NCBI GenBank assembly: GCA_016215115.1
Contig: JACRLN010000016.1
Span: 1 to 64,000, forward strand
Length of the DNA stretch: 64,000 nt
Origin: Nitrospirota bacterium
GTDB taxonomy: Bacteria; Nitrospirota; Thermodesulfovibrionia; UBA6902
Direction: 5' to 3'
Shown here: positions 44,750 through 52,172 of the stretch, in pieces
Layout of the letters: each line of letters opens with the position of its first letter
How positions within the stretch are numbered: position 1 is the stretch's first letter
Translations under genes and position numbers: made by a program
Notes under the pieces: generated by a model
What the model was told of the DNA's origin: nothing
Seen by the model: the letters and a program-made list of their open reading frames with translations, nothing else
Databases searched by the model: none

Positions 44750-45304
44750 ATGAATAAAATACTCCGAGATCCGCATCAGGTTAAATTGTTTGTCGGGATG
44801 CTTTCACAGGATGTCTCTCTTTTTGAACAGGCCGGGGAAATACTCAAAAATATTTTTGGCCCTTCTGATATGGAAAGCCTGGTGTGGCCATGGGAGCATA
44901 CAGAGTATTATTCAAAGGAAATGGGTACAGGCTTGAAAAGGAAGTTTATGTTTTTCAAAAATCTGATAGACCCGGGAACTATTTCAGAGACTAAACTGAA
45001 AACTATTGAGATTGAAAGACAATACCTGAATGAAAAAGGCGGCAGAACGATAAACCTTGACCCGGGATATTTAGATTCAGCAAAGATTGTTCTGGTTTCA
45101 ACTAAAGATTTTTCCCACAGAATCTATCTTGGCAATGGAATATATGGAGAAGTTACACTTATTTATTCAGGCAAGAACTATCAAATACTTCCATTTACAT
45201 ATCCTGATTTTAGAACTTCGGAATATCTTGATATTTTCAGGAAAGCGAGAGAGATTTATAAAGATGCCAGTAGGGGCGGGGGAACCCCGCCCCTACTTTA
45301 TTAA
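44750..45304 (+). CDS. DUF4416 protein
   Basis: 184 residues matching DUF4416: HQVKLFVGMLSQDVSLFEQA at the start, YYSKEMGTGLKRKFMFFKNL, KGGRTINLDPGYL and FTYPDFRTSEYLDIF. Function unknown, common in Nitrospirota and deltaproteobacteria. The last residues (SRGGGTPPLL) are encoded by a 27-bp palindrome at 45270-45296, so the natural C terminus has been changed. The gene converges with, and overlaps, the BPL_N-like gene by 12 bases. Confidence 0.85.
   Translation: MNKILRDPHQVKLFVGMLSQDVSLFEQAGEILKNIFGPSDMESLVWPWEHTEYYSKEMGTGLKRKFMFFKNLIDPGTISETKLKTIEIERQYLNEKGGRTINLDPGYLDSAKIVLVSTKDFSHRIYLGNGIYGEVTLIYSGKNYQILPFTYPDFRTSEYLDIFRKAREIYKDASRGGGTPPLLY
45270..45296. repeat. GTAGGGGC-family palindrome at two gene ends
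   Basis: GTAGGGGCGG...CCGCCCCTAC with a GGGAACCCC-like core. It encodes the tail of the DUF4416 protein on the plus strand and supplies the TAG stop codon (45293-45295) of the BPL_N-like gene on the minus strand. Confidence 0.85.
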
Positions 45305-46591
45305 AGAAAATAAAACCTTATCCACTTCGTCAATCAACTCTTTAAACATACCACCGTGACTTTTTGATCCGGAAAACAGTTCTGCCCGCATCTTTTGAAT
45401 CTCAGGGTCGTCGCATTTTTCGTATGTAATATGTCCTTTTTGCAAAGCATAGCGTTCCAATATAAGAAGCTTTTTGGCTTTTTCGGTAAATGAAATTAGT
45501 AAGTTTTTAATGCTATTAAGATCATTCATTTGTAGGGGCAATTCATGAATTGCCCCTACATTTATTCTTGTTCTTCTGACAATTTCCTTTATCATAATAT
45601 ACAGCGTATTGTATTCAAGCCCTCTAACACCCCGTCTCCACTGTAAGAGCATCGGATTCCTCCGGAACCAGAGGAAATTCCGCTCGCCAAGGGAGATGAG
45701 GTCAGAACACAGGGCGAAGAGCTCGGAAGCTCGGAAGCTCGGAAGCTCGGAAGTTTTTGCTTTTGCACTTCCGCACTTCCGCGCTTCCGCACCCCTCTGT
45801 TTACCTCCAAGGTATCCCCACAAGTTTCTCAAAACCTGATGCCCGTTGTTATCTTCCGGGGTATCAAAGTGGATAAGCGATAAGATTACTTTCCCTTTGC
45901 CATAGCGTCCTTCTAATAGTGCCGGTTCGTTTAGTAACTGTTCCGGATTAAGTTTTATCTGGTAAACCTTTTCATATTCTGTCCATCCTCCATGAGCTTC
46001 AACATCCCCGGCATTCAGGTCTGAGCTGAAGGAATCAGGCAGTGCTTTTCCGTATGTGGCAAGTACCCTAACGCGTTTATCTTTAATCACAAATTGCGAG
46101 GGCCACCAGGCGTGAAATACAAGTTTTGAGTTTTGAGTTTTGAATTTTGAGTTAACTTCTGCCTTCTGCCTTCTGCCTTCTGCCCTTAAAAAGTCTTTCC
46201 ATACCGGATGTTCGTTCAGATTTAGATAAATTCTTCCGCTGAAACTCGGTACCCTTTCTTTTGTCGGCTTTCGTGTAATATTCAGAAGCCCGATGCCGTC
46301 GAGGGTGGCAAGCCCGGCGCCTCCGCAGAAGCCAAGATAATTGCCGCCATTTTTTACAAACTCTCGTATCGCCTCTGTCCCTTTGTCACTCAGTGCCTTT
46401 TTTTTGTTTGACGCCCACCCGCCAGGGACAAAGAGCATTTTGTAATGCTTAAGGCATCCATTTTTAATGTCATCTGCCCTCACAAGATCAAACAGCAGGC
46501 CGAGATTTTGTAATGCCCTGTGTGCCATTAACCCCCAGAGAAATGATTCGTCCCAGAGAAAGGCGACTTTACACTCCATATTTCTTTTCAT
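45293..46591 (-). CDS. BPL_N-like (class I glutamine amidotransferase-like) protein with three repeat inserts
   Basis: 432 residues. The N-terminal 260 match the biotin-protein-ligase N-terminal (BPL_N) type of amidotransferase-like fold (VAFLWDESFLWGLMAHRAL, MLFVPGGWASNK, NYLGFCGGAGLAT). Three blocks are repeat-encoded: one with RRQKAEVNSKFKTQNSKL, one with RKCGSAKAKTSELPSFRASE, and RINVGAIHELPLQ. All keep the frame. It overlaps the cbiG-cbiH gene by 23 bases and ends the cobalamin operon. Its role there is unknown. The stop codon comes from a palindrome copy. An alternative ATG lies at 46579. Confidence 0.72.
   Translation of the reverse strand: MKRNMECKVAFLWDESFLWGLMAHRALQNLGLLFDLVRADDIKNGCLKHYKMLFVPGGWASNKKKALSDKGTEAIREFVKNGGNYLGFCGGAGLATLDGIGLLNITRKPTKERVPSFSGRIYLNLNEHPVWKDFLRAEGRRQKAEVNSKFKTQNSKLVFHAWWPSQFVIKDKRVRVLATYGKALPDSFSSDLNAGDVEAHGGWTEYEKVYQIKLNPEQLLNEPALLEGRYGKGKVILSLIHFDTPEDNNGHQVLRNLWGYLGGKQRGAEARKCGSAKAKTSELPSFRASELFALCSDLISLGERNFLWFRRNPMLLQWRRGVRGLEYNTLYIMIKEIVRRTRINVGAIHELPLQMNDLNSIKNLLISFTEKAKKLLILERYALQKGHITYEKCDDPEIQKMRAELFSGSKSHGGMFKELIDEVDKVLFSLIK
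45531..45560. repeat. GTAGGGGC palindrome with AATTCATGAATT core, in frame in the BPL_N-like gene
   Basis: A perfect 30-bp palindrome read as V-G-A-I-H-E-L-P-L-Q. The other two frames contain TGA or TAG. Confidence 0.95.
45717..45794 (-). repeat. In-gene CGGAAGC heptamer array, BPL_N-like gene
   Basis: Five CTCGGAAG units and complementary CTTCCGC units around a TTTTTGCTTTTG spacer, translated in frame. Confidence 0.85.
46121..46185 (-). repeat. In-gene array of GCAGAAG and CAAAACT units, BPL_N-like gene
   Basis: Same composite block as in thiL (9838-9916), in the same orientation relative to coding; both encode FKTQNSKL. Confidence 0.85.
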
Positions 46592-48539
46592 ATCCTCTCG
46601 GCGTTATCATCAGGTTATTCCACACAAATGTCTGTGAATTACCAATTATCACGGTTGTCTGCATATCAATTTTGTGCTCAAGCATATTTTTAAGATTTGT
46701 AATGACTATCTCCTCATTTTCTCTCATAGCGCCTTTTACTATTCCTGCAGGGGTGTCAGGATTTCTGTATTTCAAGATAATATCCCGTGCCTTGTTAATA
46801 TGTTCCGGTCTCCCTTTGCTTTTGGGATTGTATAACACAATAACAAAGTCAGCCATCGCAGCGGATTCGAGCCTTTTTTCTATAAGCTTCCATGGCGTTA
46901 ATCTATCTGAAAGACTTATTGACGCAAAGTCATGCATAAGAGGAGAGCCGAGTCGGGCAGCACAAGCATTCAAAGCAGATATGCCGGGAATGACTTCAAC
47001 GGAAAGCGATGAAGCGAGGAAGCGGGGAAGTTCGTAAGTCTTTTCTTGCGCACTTCCGCGCTTCCGCACTTTCACGCTTCCGCGCTTCATCGCTTCCGCG
47101 CTTAATAATTCAAACACCAGTCCCGCCATTGCGTATATGCCCGGGTCTCCTCCGCTGATAATGGAGACCGTTTTCCCTGACAGCGCAAGTTCAACCGCTT
47201 TCCTGCACCTGTCAACCTCCTGGGTCATGCCGGTTGAAACGATCTCCTTGTCCTTAATCAAGCCTTCTATCAAATCAAGGTAGGTCCCGTATCCGACGAT
47301 AGCATCCGATTCCCTGATAGCTTCCTGCGCACGCGGCGTGATGTGCTCAATGCCTCCCGGGCCTGTACCGACGATGAAAAGTTTACCGTAAGCGGGTAAG
47401 TTCGTAAGCGTGGAAGTTCGTAAGCTTTTTCTTTCCCGCTTCCGCGCTTCCGCGCTTCCGCGCTTTCTCTGCTCTGCCACTGCCACTGTCACATTCCCTC
47501 TTTTTTGTTTTTTTACAAGCAATGTATCAGCTTCTGCCGCAAGCAATGCCGCAGGCTCTGCCACCGCATAGGCGCCTGTTGCCTTGAACGCGGCATTTGA
47601 AAGGCTGATTGCTGATTGCTGACGGCTGAATGCTGAATTAAGTTCATCGGGAGTGAACGTATTAACTTTAAACTTGTATTTTCTGGCAAATGAAATTAGA
47701 CCGGGCTCATTCCCCTTCTTGTCAATAGTTGCGATGGAGTGAATGGAAGCGAAAGCAAGGTTGTTTGCTCCCAAGGTCTTTTTAACTGTATTCTCTATCT
47801 CATCTGCTGAGGTCCTGCTGTTACATCCGATGCCGATGACAAGATTTTTGGGACGCAGATAGAGTTTTGAGTTTTGCAGTTTAAATTTTGAATTTTTGTT
47901 AGTAATTAACATATCTGCGTGAGCCGGATTATCAACCTGTATGAATTCTTTGGGTAGGGGCAATTCATGAATTGCCCCTACATCTGCATATACTTTCAAA
48001 ACACCTTTATTGATAAGTTTTGTGGCAATCTTCGGAATGAGCTTCCAATTCTCAATAACAAGATTGTTCTTTCTTGCCCACATGTCAATGGATGGCAGAT
48101 TGTTCACATCTGAAGCTGTAGTTATCACTGCATTACCTTTCAGAAAATCCGCAAGCTCTTCCGCAATCCTGTTGGCCCCGCCAAGATGACCGCTTAGAAA
48201 GCTGACGGCATATCGGCCTTTTTCATCAACTACGACGACCGCCGGATCGGTATTTTTGTCTTTTACAAGAGAGGAAATTGTCCTTACGACAATGCCTGCC
48301 GCCATGATGAAGATAAGACTTCCTGATTCATTCCAATATCGTCGTAAAGGCGAACGGCTGTTCGCCCCTACGGATGTAAATTTTATAATCCGTGCGTCAG
48401 GATACAAAGTTTGAATTCGCTGCGCAAGCTTGAGACTGTTATTTGTAATATAAAATATTGCGGTGGTGACAGACGTTTTCTTGTTTTCGCTGACTGCTGA
48501 CCGCTGACTGCTAATCGCTGTTTTATTTTCTGTAGCCAT
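46569..48539 (-). CDS. CbiG-CbiH fusion: cobalt-precorrin-5A hydrolase and precorrin-3B C17-methyltransferase
   Basis: 656 residues. Residues about 25-330 are CbiG (LIFIMAAGIVVRTISSLVKDKNTDPAVVV, FLSGHLGGANRIA, VIGIGCNSRTSADEIE), which opens the delta-lactone of cobalt-precorrin-5A. Residues about 385-656 are CbiH/CobJ (FIVGTGPGGIEHITPRAQEA, IISGGDPGIYAMAGLVFELL), which contracts the ring at C17. At least six blocks are repeat-encoded: SSQRSAVSE, GANSRSPLRR, DVGAIHELPLP, FKLQNSKL, SRQQSAIS and two heptamer arrays giving RKRGSAEARKR and VRKRGSAQEK. All keep the frame. Confidence 0.88.
   Translation of the reverse strand: MATENKTAISSQRSAVSENKKTSVTTAIFYITNNSLKLAQRIQTLYPDARIIKFTSVGANSRSPLRRYWNESGSLIFIMAAGIVVRTISSLVKDKNTDPAVVVVDEKGRYAVSFLSGHLGGANRIAEELADFLKGNAVITTASDVNNLPSIDMWARKNNLVIENWKLIPKIATKLINKGVLKVYADVGAIHELPLPKEFIQVDNPAHADMLITNKNSKFKLQNSKLYLRPKNLVIGIGCNSRTSADEIENTVKKTLGANNLAFASIHSIATIDKKGNEPGLISFARKYKFKVNTFTPDELNSAFSRQQSAISLSNAAFKATGAYAVAEPAALLAAEADTLLVKKQKRGNVTVAVAEQRKRGSAEARKRERKSLRTSTLTNLPAYGKLFIVGTGPGGIEHITPRAQEAIRESDAIVGYGTYLDLIEGLIKDKEIVSTGMTQEVDRCRKAVELALSGKTVSIISGGDPGIYAMAGLVFELLSAEAMKRGSVKVRKRGSAQEKTYELPRFLASSLSVEVIPGISALNACAARLGSPLMHDFASISLSDRLTPWKLIEKRLESAAMADFVIVLYNPKSKGRPEHINKARDIILKYRNPDTPAGIVKGAMRENEEIVITNLKNMLEHKIDMQTTVIIGNSQTFVWNNLMITPRGYEKKYGV
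47008..47105 (-). repeat. In-gene heptamer array 1, cbiG-cbiH
   Basis: GAAGCGAGGAAGCGGGGAAG on one side and repeated CTTCCGCG/CTTTCACG units on the other; encodes the region around VRKRGSAQEK in the CbiH half. Confidence 0.85.
47392..47465 (-). repeat. In-gene heptamer array 2, cbiG-cbiH
   Basis: GTAAGTTCGTAAGCGTGGAA and CTTCCGCG units; encodes the linker between the CbiG and CbiH halves. Confidence 0.85.
47954..47981. repeat. GTAGGGGC palindrome with AATTCATGAATT core, in frame in cbiG-cbiH
   Basis: A perfect palindrome encoding V-G-A-I-H-E-L-P-L in the CbiG half. Confidence 0.95.
48344..48371. repeat. GTAGGGGC-family palindrome with a different core, in frame in cbiG-cbiH
   Basis: Same ends (one mismatch) with a GAACGGCTGTTC-like core. 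It encodes V-G-A-N-S-R-S-P-L. Confidence 0.85.
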
Positions 48540-49287
48540 GTTTGAAATCTTTATGATAAAGCTTCGATTCCTTTTTCAATTGCTTTTCAGATGCTCTCAA
48601 TGCTTCACCAATATATATTAATGCGGTTTTCTGAATGGTTGCATTCTTAACCAGTTCTACAATATCTTTCAAGGTCCCCCTGACAATCTTCTCTTCGGGC
48701 CATGATACTTTTTCTACAACCACCACCGGTGTATCTTCAGTATAACCCTCTAACAATTCATCCCTGACTTTTTCAATCAAGCCGACACTTAAAAATATCA
48801 CCATCGACGTCCCGTGTTTCGCAAGGTCCCCGAGTCTTTCTTTCTCAGGAACAGGAGTCCTGCCTTCAATACGGGTGAATATAACGGACTGACTTATTTC
48901 AGGGATGGTAAGTTCCTGTCCTAACAATGCTGCGCCTGCAGAGGCGGAAGATACACCGGGGATGACCTCGTATGGAATATTCAATTCACGTAGTCTCTCT
49001 ATCTGTTCCGATATTGCGCTGTAAAAAGCGGTGTCTCCGGTATGAAGCCTGACAATAAGTTTGCCGTTATCAAAAGATTTTTTAATGAGATTGATTATTT
49101 CGTCAAGAGTCATTCCTGCTGAATCATATATCACCGCCCTGATTCCCGTAAGCAGCTCCGGATTAATAAGGCTTCCTGCATAAATAACAACATCAGCTTT
49201 GTATAATAAATTCCTTCCTTTGATGGTGATCAACTCCGGATCGCCCGGGCCTGCGCCGATGAAAAAGACTTTATTTTGTTTGGACAC
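48523..49287 (-). CDS. cbiF: Precorrin-4 / cobalt-precorrin-4 C11-methyltransferase
   Basis: 254 residues of the corrin SAM methyltransferase fold: VFFIGAGPGDPELITIKGRNLL at the start, LHTGDTAFYSAISEQI, YEVIPGVSSASAGAALLGQELT and TPVVVVEKVSWPEEKIVRGTL. It adds the methyl at C11 in the ring-building sequence. It overlaps both neighbours slightly (16 and 17 bases). No repeat insert is seen. Confidence 0.93.
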   Translation of the reverse strand: MSKQNKVFFIGAGPGDPELITIKGRNLLYKADVVIYAGSLINPELLTGIRAVIYDSAGMTLDEIINLIKKSFDNGKLIVRLHTGDTAFYSAISEQIERLRELNIPYEVIPGVSSASAGAALLGQELTIPEISQSVIFTRIEGRTPVPEKERLGDLAKHGTSMVIFLSVGLIEKVRDELLEGYTEDTPVVVVEKVSWPEEKIVRGTLKDIVELVKNATIQKTALIYIGEALRASEKQLKKESKLYHKDFKHGYRK

Positions 49288-50068
49288 TTTGCAACCTTTC
49301 AGATATATATTTGTTAATTTCCGCTACTGCCTTTAAGATATCATTTGTTTGCGGCAATTTTTGAGCCAGACTTTTTATATAGTCACGTTCCTTCAGTAAC
49401 CGGAAGGAACCATTAAAATGCAGGTCATAAACCCATGACAGCTTCATCAGCTTGAAATCATTTATATTCTTTACCTTCGAATAGGAAGCGATCTTTCTGT
49501 CATTTATTCTTAATAATATATCTTTTGAATATTCCGGAGTATCCGGTTTGTTATGAGCTGTTGCAGAGGCACGTTCCTCTTCGGGGGCTTCGTAAAATAC
49601 AATGAATACGCGCCAGATATCAAGTTTGTCGGCATCCCGTATCATTTTTAAAAAGAATAAAGTTTTATTATTTATTGATTTTGGTATGGTAAGGGCACAA
49701 TGGAATTTCACAACCTGTTTTATTAAATCCTGTTCATCTTTAGGGATTTGTCCAAGTACATCACTGTGAATCAATGTCTTTGTCCCAAGAAGACCGTGGT
49801 TGATAGAATCTGCATCTCTGAAGGTCTTGTACTTTGCATATTGCGGGAACCTTCCCACATCATGAAAAAGCGCCAAGGTCTCAGCAAGTCTTTTATCATT
49901 ATCATCGAGAGAAAGATCATTAGTTATTTCAATTATATTTTTACATACATTGCGTGTATGGTCTACTTTAAGCATGATGTTTTTCTGATCTTCTTCATTG
50001 GAAGAATAAAAGGATTTTGTAAAATCAGAAAACCAGTTTTTGAAATATTCCAGATCCTTTTCGGTCAT
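49271..50068 (-). CDS. HD-domain hydrolase within the corrin operon
   Basis: 265 residues. HD phosphohydrolase signatures: LKVDHTRNVCKNI, LALFHDVGRFPQYAKY (HD), NHGLLGTKTLI, VKFHCAL and IRDADKLDIW. The family removes phosphate from nucleotides or similar substrates. It overlaps cbiL by 4 bases (ATGA) and cbiF by 17, so it is translated together with the ring methyltransferases. That suggests a function tied to the pathway, which is not known. No repeat insert is seen. Confidence 0.83.
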   Translation of the reverse strand: MTEKDLEYFKNWFSDFTKSFYSSNEEDQKNIMLKVDHTRNVCKNIIEITNDLSLDDNDKRLAETLALFHDVGRFPQYAKYKTFRDADSINHGLLGTKTLIHSDVLGQIPKDEQDLIKQVVKFHCALTIPKSINNKTLFFLKMIRDADKLDIWRVFIVFYEAPEEERASATAHNKPDTPEYSKDILLRINDRKIASYSKVKNINDFKLMKLSWVYDLHFNGSFRLLKERDYIKSLAQKLPQTNDILKAVAEINKYISERLQSVQTK

Positions 50069-50862
50069 TTTCTCACTATCACCATTGAAAAGTAACTCAA
50101 ATCTTCCTGTTTTACATCTTTGATATTTTTAAATATCTTCTCATCTTCCATGCCTGCCTGCGAAATACAGGCAGCTTTATTAATTAGATTCATCTCCTGC
50201 AGCAGATCAACGATCTGGTCGAATGCCTTATGAACCTTCATCAGCACAACCGTATCGAATGCCTCTAAAGTCGATTTGAGATTATTCATATAATTTGCTG
50301 GTAATATGGCAATCCCGTCATCTCCAAGACCTAAAGAAATTTTAGCCCTTGCAGCCGAGGCGTTTATGGAAGAAACCCCCGGGATTATCTCTATATTCAA
50401 GTCAGGATGAAGTGCGACGAGTTTGTTGTACAGGTAATAAAATGTACTGTAAAACGAAGGATCACCGAGGGTAAGAAAAGCTACGTTCCTGCCCGCTTTT
50501 AATTTATTTAAAATTGTTTCGGCTGTCTGATTCCATTTAGCGTCAAGGTCGGAGGAAAGTGCGGAAGAGCGGAAGTCCGGAAGTCCGGAAGTGACATCGT
50601 CAGAAGTTTTTACTTCTGCACTTCTGCACTTTTGCACTTCCGTACTTGTTCTCGTCTTCCTCATCGGGAAATATGCCTCGATAATTTCCTTATCATTAAG
50701 GTTTATTATTTTCTGCACAATCGACAGTGCGAGGCTGCTGCCTTCTTCTCTTCCTTTGGGTACGCAAATAACCTGTGATTCCCTGATAATCCTCACTGCC
50801 TTAAGCGTCAAAAGCTCCGGGTCTCCCGGGCCGACACCGATAACATTCAGTTTACCTGTCAT
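50065..50862 (-). CDS. cbiL: Precorrin-2 / cobalt-factor II C20-methyltransferase
   Basis: 265 residues: LNVIGVGPGDPELLTLKAVRII at the start, VAFLTLGDPSFYSTFYYLY, IEIIPGVSSINASAARAKISL. It adds the C20 methyl early in ring synthesis. A block of about 30 residues between the second helix and DAKWNQTAE (TSTEVQKCRSAEVKT, LPDFRSSALSSD) is encoded by the heptamer array 50555-50650. The core motifs on both sides are intact. Confidence 0.92.
   Translation of the reverse strand: MTGKLNVIGVGPGDPELLTLKAVRIIRESQVICVPKGREEGSSLALSIVQKIINLNDKEIIEAYFPMRKTRTSTEVQKCRSAEVKTSDDVTSGLPDFRSSALSSDLDAKWNQTAETILNKLKAGRNVAFLTLGDPSFYSTFYYLYNKLVALHPDLNIEIIPGVSSINASAARAKISLGLGDDGIAILPANYMNNLKSTLEAFDTVVLMKVHKAFDQIVDLLQEMNLINKAACISQAGMEDEKIFKNIKDVKQEDLSYFSMVIVRK
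50555..50650 (-). repeat. In-gene CGGAAGT heptamer array, cbiL
   Basis: GGAAAGTGCGGAAGAGCGGA on one side and CTTCTGCACTTCTGCACTTT on the other, with a GACATCGTCAGAAG spacer; an inverted hairpin translated in frame. Confidence 0.85.
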
Positions 50863-52172
50863 GCCGGCTCGTTCCTTCCTGTAATAACAAACACCGGATT
50901 CAATGCGCTCATGTGCCTTTTATTACCGACCATCTTTGACCGTGAAACCGATATTTCGCTTAGTTCAAATATAAAATTGCTGTTTCCAAAACTATGCACC
51001 GCCTCATTCAGCGTTTCAATTGTAATTGTATTTATAACAATAATGCCTGAACCCATCTTTTCAGAAATCAGGTTCACAATTGCATCCATCCTCCCCCCGC
51101 TGCCGCCGATAAAGACCCTGTCCGGAGACGGCAAGGCCCTCAATGCCTCCGGCGCCTCTCCTTTTACAACCTCGATATTTGTGATATTGAATCTGTTTAT
51201 GTTTACAACAATGTTATTAAGCTGTTCTTCATCTTTTTCAACCGCAAAGACTTTAAGGTCAGGAGAAAGCCGCGCGGCCTCAACAGATACGGAGCCTGAA
51301 CCGGCGCCAATGTCCCACAGCACGCCCTTTTGCGGCAGCCTTAGTTTATGTATTGTAACCGCCCGCACTTCGTCTTTGGTGATCAATCCTTTTGTATGCT
51401 GAAACTCATATTCTTTGATCCCGAAGACGTGTAGGGGCAATTCATGAATTGCCCCTACGGCGCTGTTGCACTGTTGCGCTGTTGTATTCTTTATTATCAC
51501 CACATTAGGGTCTGCAAAGGACATCCCGGCAATGTCCTCCGGCGCTCCCTCCGTAATTTTTTCATCAGGGTAACCAAGCTTCTCGCATACATACATGACG
51601 AATGTAGGGGCGTAAGGCAATACGCCCTTACGATATCTGGAAGCAAGAACCTCAGCAATCCTGGCCGGGTTATTCACTTTATCAGTCAAAATTGCAATCT
51701 TGTCATGTTCGGCGAGCAATGATGGGATATCATCCAATTCATATTCAAGCTTTCTCCTTTTTGCAGGGTCCGGGCCTCCGTGAAGGCTTACGAGGAGGGC
51801 ATTTTGCGATGTCTCCCGGATTTTTGAGAACGCTGCCTGTATGCTTGACAGGTCAGGATAAATTTCTACCGCGTCCTTGCCGAATCTCTCTATGACCAGC
51901 CGTCCAATGCCGAAAAACATCGGGTCGCCCGCAGCGAGAAGGGCTATCTTTTTTCCTCTGTAATTATCCCTGATATAATCCAGCATTTCGTAAACGCTTT
52001 TATGCACAATTATCTTATCCTTTACCGCATTATACTCACTATAGTCCCTGAACACATCAAGAAGTCTGCTATTAGCGAGGACTACATCCGACGCAAGCAG
52101 GGCGTCCGCAGCCTTCCTGTCAAGGGGTCTGAAGCCGATTCCTATAACATGGACCTTATTCACTGCCTGCAA
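50859..52172 (-). CDS. cobL: CbiE-CbiT fusion (CobL-like): cobalt-precorrin-7 C5-methyltransferase and cobalt-precorrin-6B C15-methyltransferase
   Basis: 437 residues. The N-terminal CbiE half (VHVIGIGFRPLDRKAADALL, ALLAAGDPMFFGIGRLV) is joined to a C-terminal CbiT half (VLWDIGAGSGSVSVEAARL, PDRVFIGGSGGRMDAIV), which methylates and decarboxylates. Two palindromes are translated: RKGVLPYAPT in CbiE and VGAIHELPLH between the halves. Overlaps cbiL by 4 bases and cbiD by 17. Confidence 0.92.
   Translation of the reverse strand: MQAVNKVHVIGIGFRPLDRKAADALLASDVVLANSRLLDVFRDYSEYNAVKDKIIVHKSVYEMLDYIRDNYRGKKIALLAAGDPMFFGIGRLVIERFGKDAVEIYPDLSSIQAAFSKIRETSQNALLVSLHGGPDPAKRRKLEYELDDIPSLLAEHDKIAILTDKVNNPARIAEVLASRYRKGVLPYAPTFVMYVCEKLGYPDEKITEGAPEDIAGMSFADPNVVIIKNTTAQQCNSAVGAIHELPLHVFGIKEYEFQHTKGLITKDEVRAVTIHKLRLPQKGVLWDIGAGSGSVSVEAARLSPDLKVFAVEKDEEQLNNIVVNINRFNITNIEVVKGEAPEALRALPSPDRVFIGGSGGRMDAIVNLISEKMGSGIIVINTITIETLNEAVHSFGNSNFIFELSEISVSRSKMVGNKRHMSALNPVFVITGRNEPA
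51431..51458. repeat. GTAGGGGC palindrome with AATTCATGAATT core, in frame in cbiE-cbiT
   Basis: A perfect palindrome encoding V-G-A-I-H-E-L-P-L between the two enzyme halves. Confidence 0.95.
51604..51631. repeat. GTAGGGGC-family palindrome, variant core, in cbiE-cbiT
   Basis: GTAGGGGCGTAAGG...CGCCCTTAC, with one mismatch between the arms. It is read in a different but open frame as R-K-G-V-L-P-Y-A-P-T. Confidence 0.75.
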
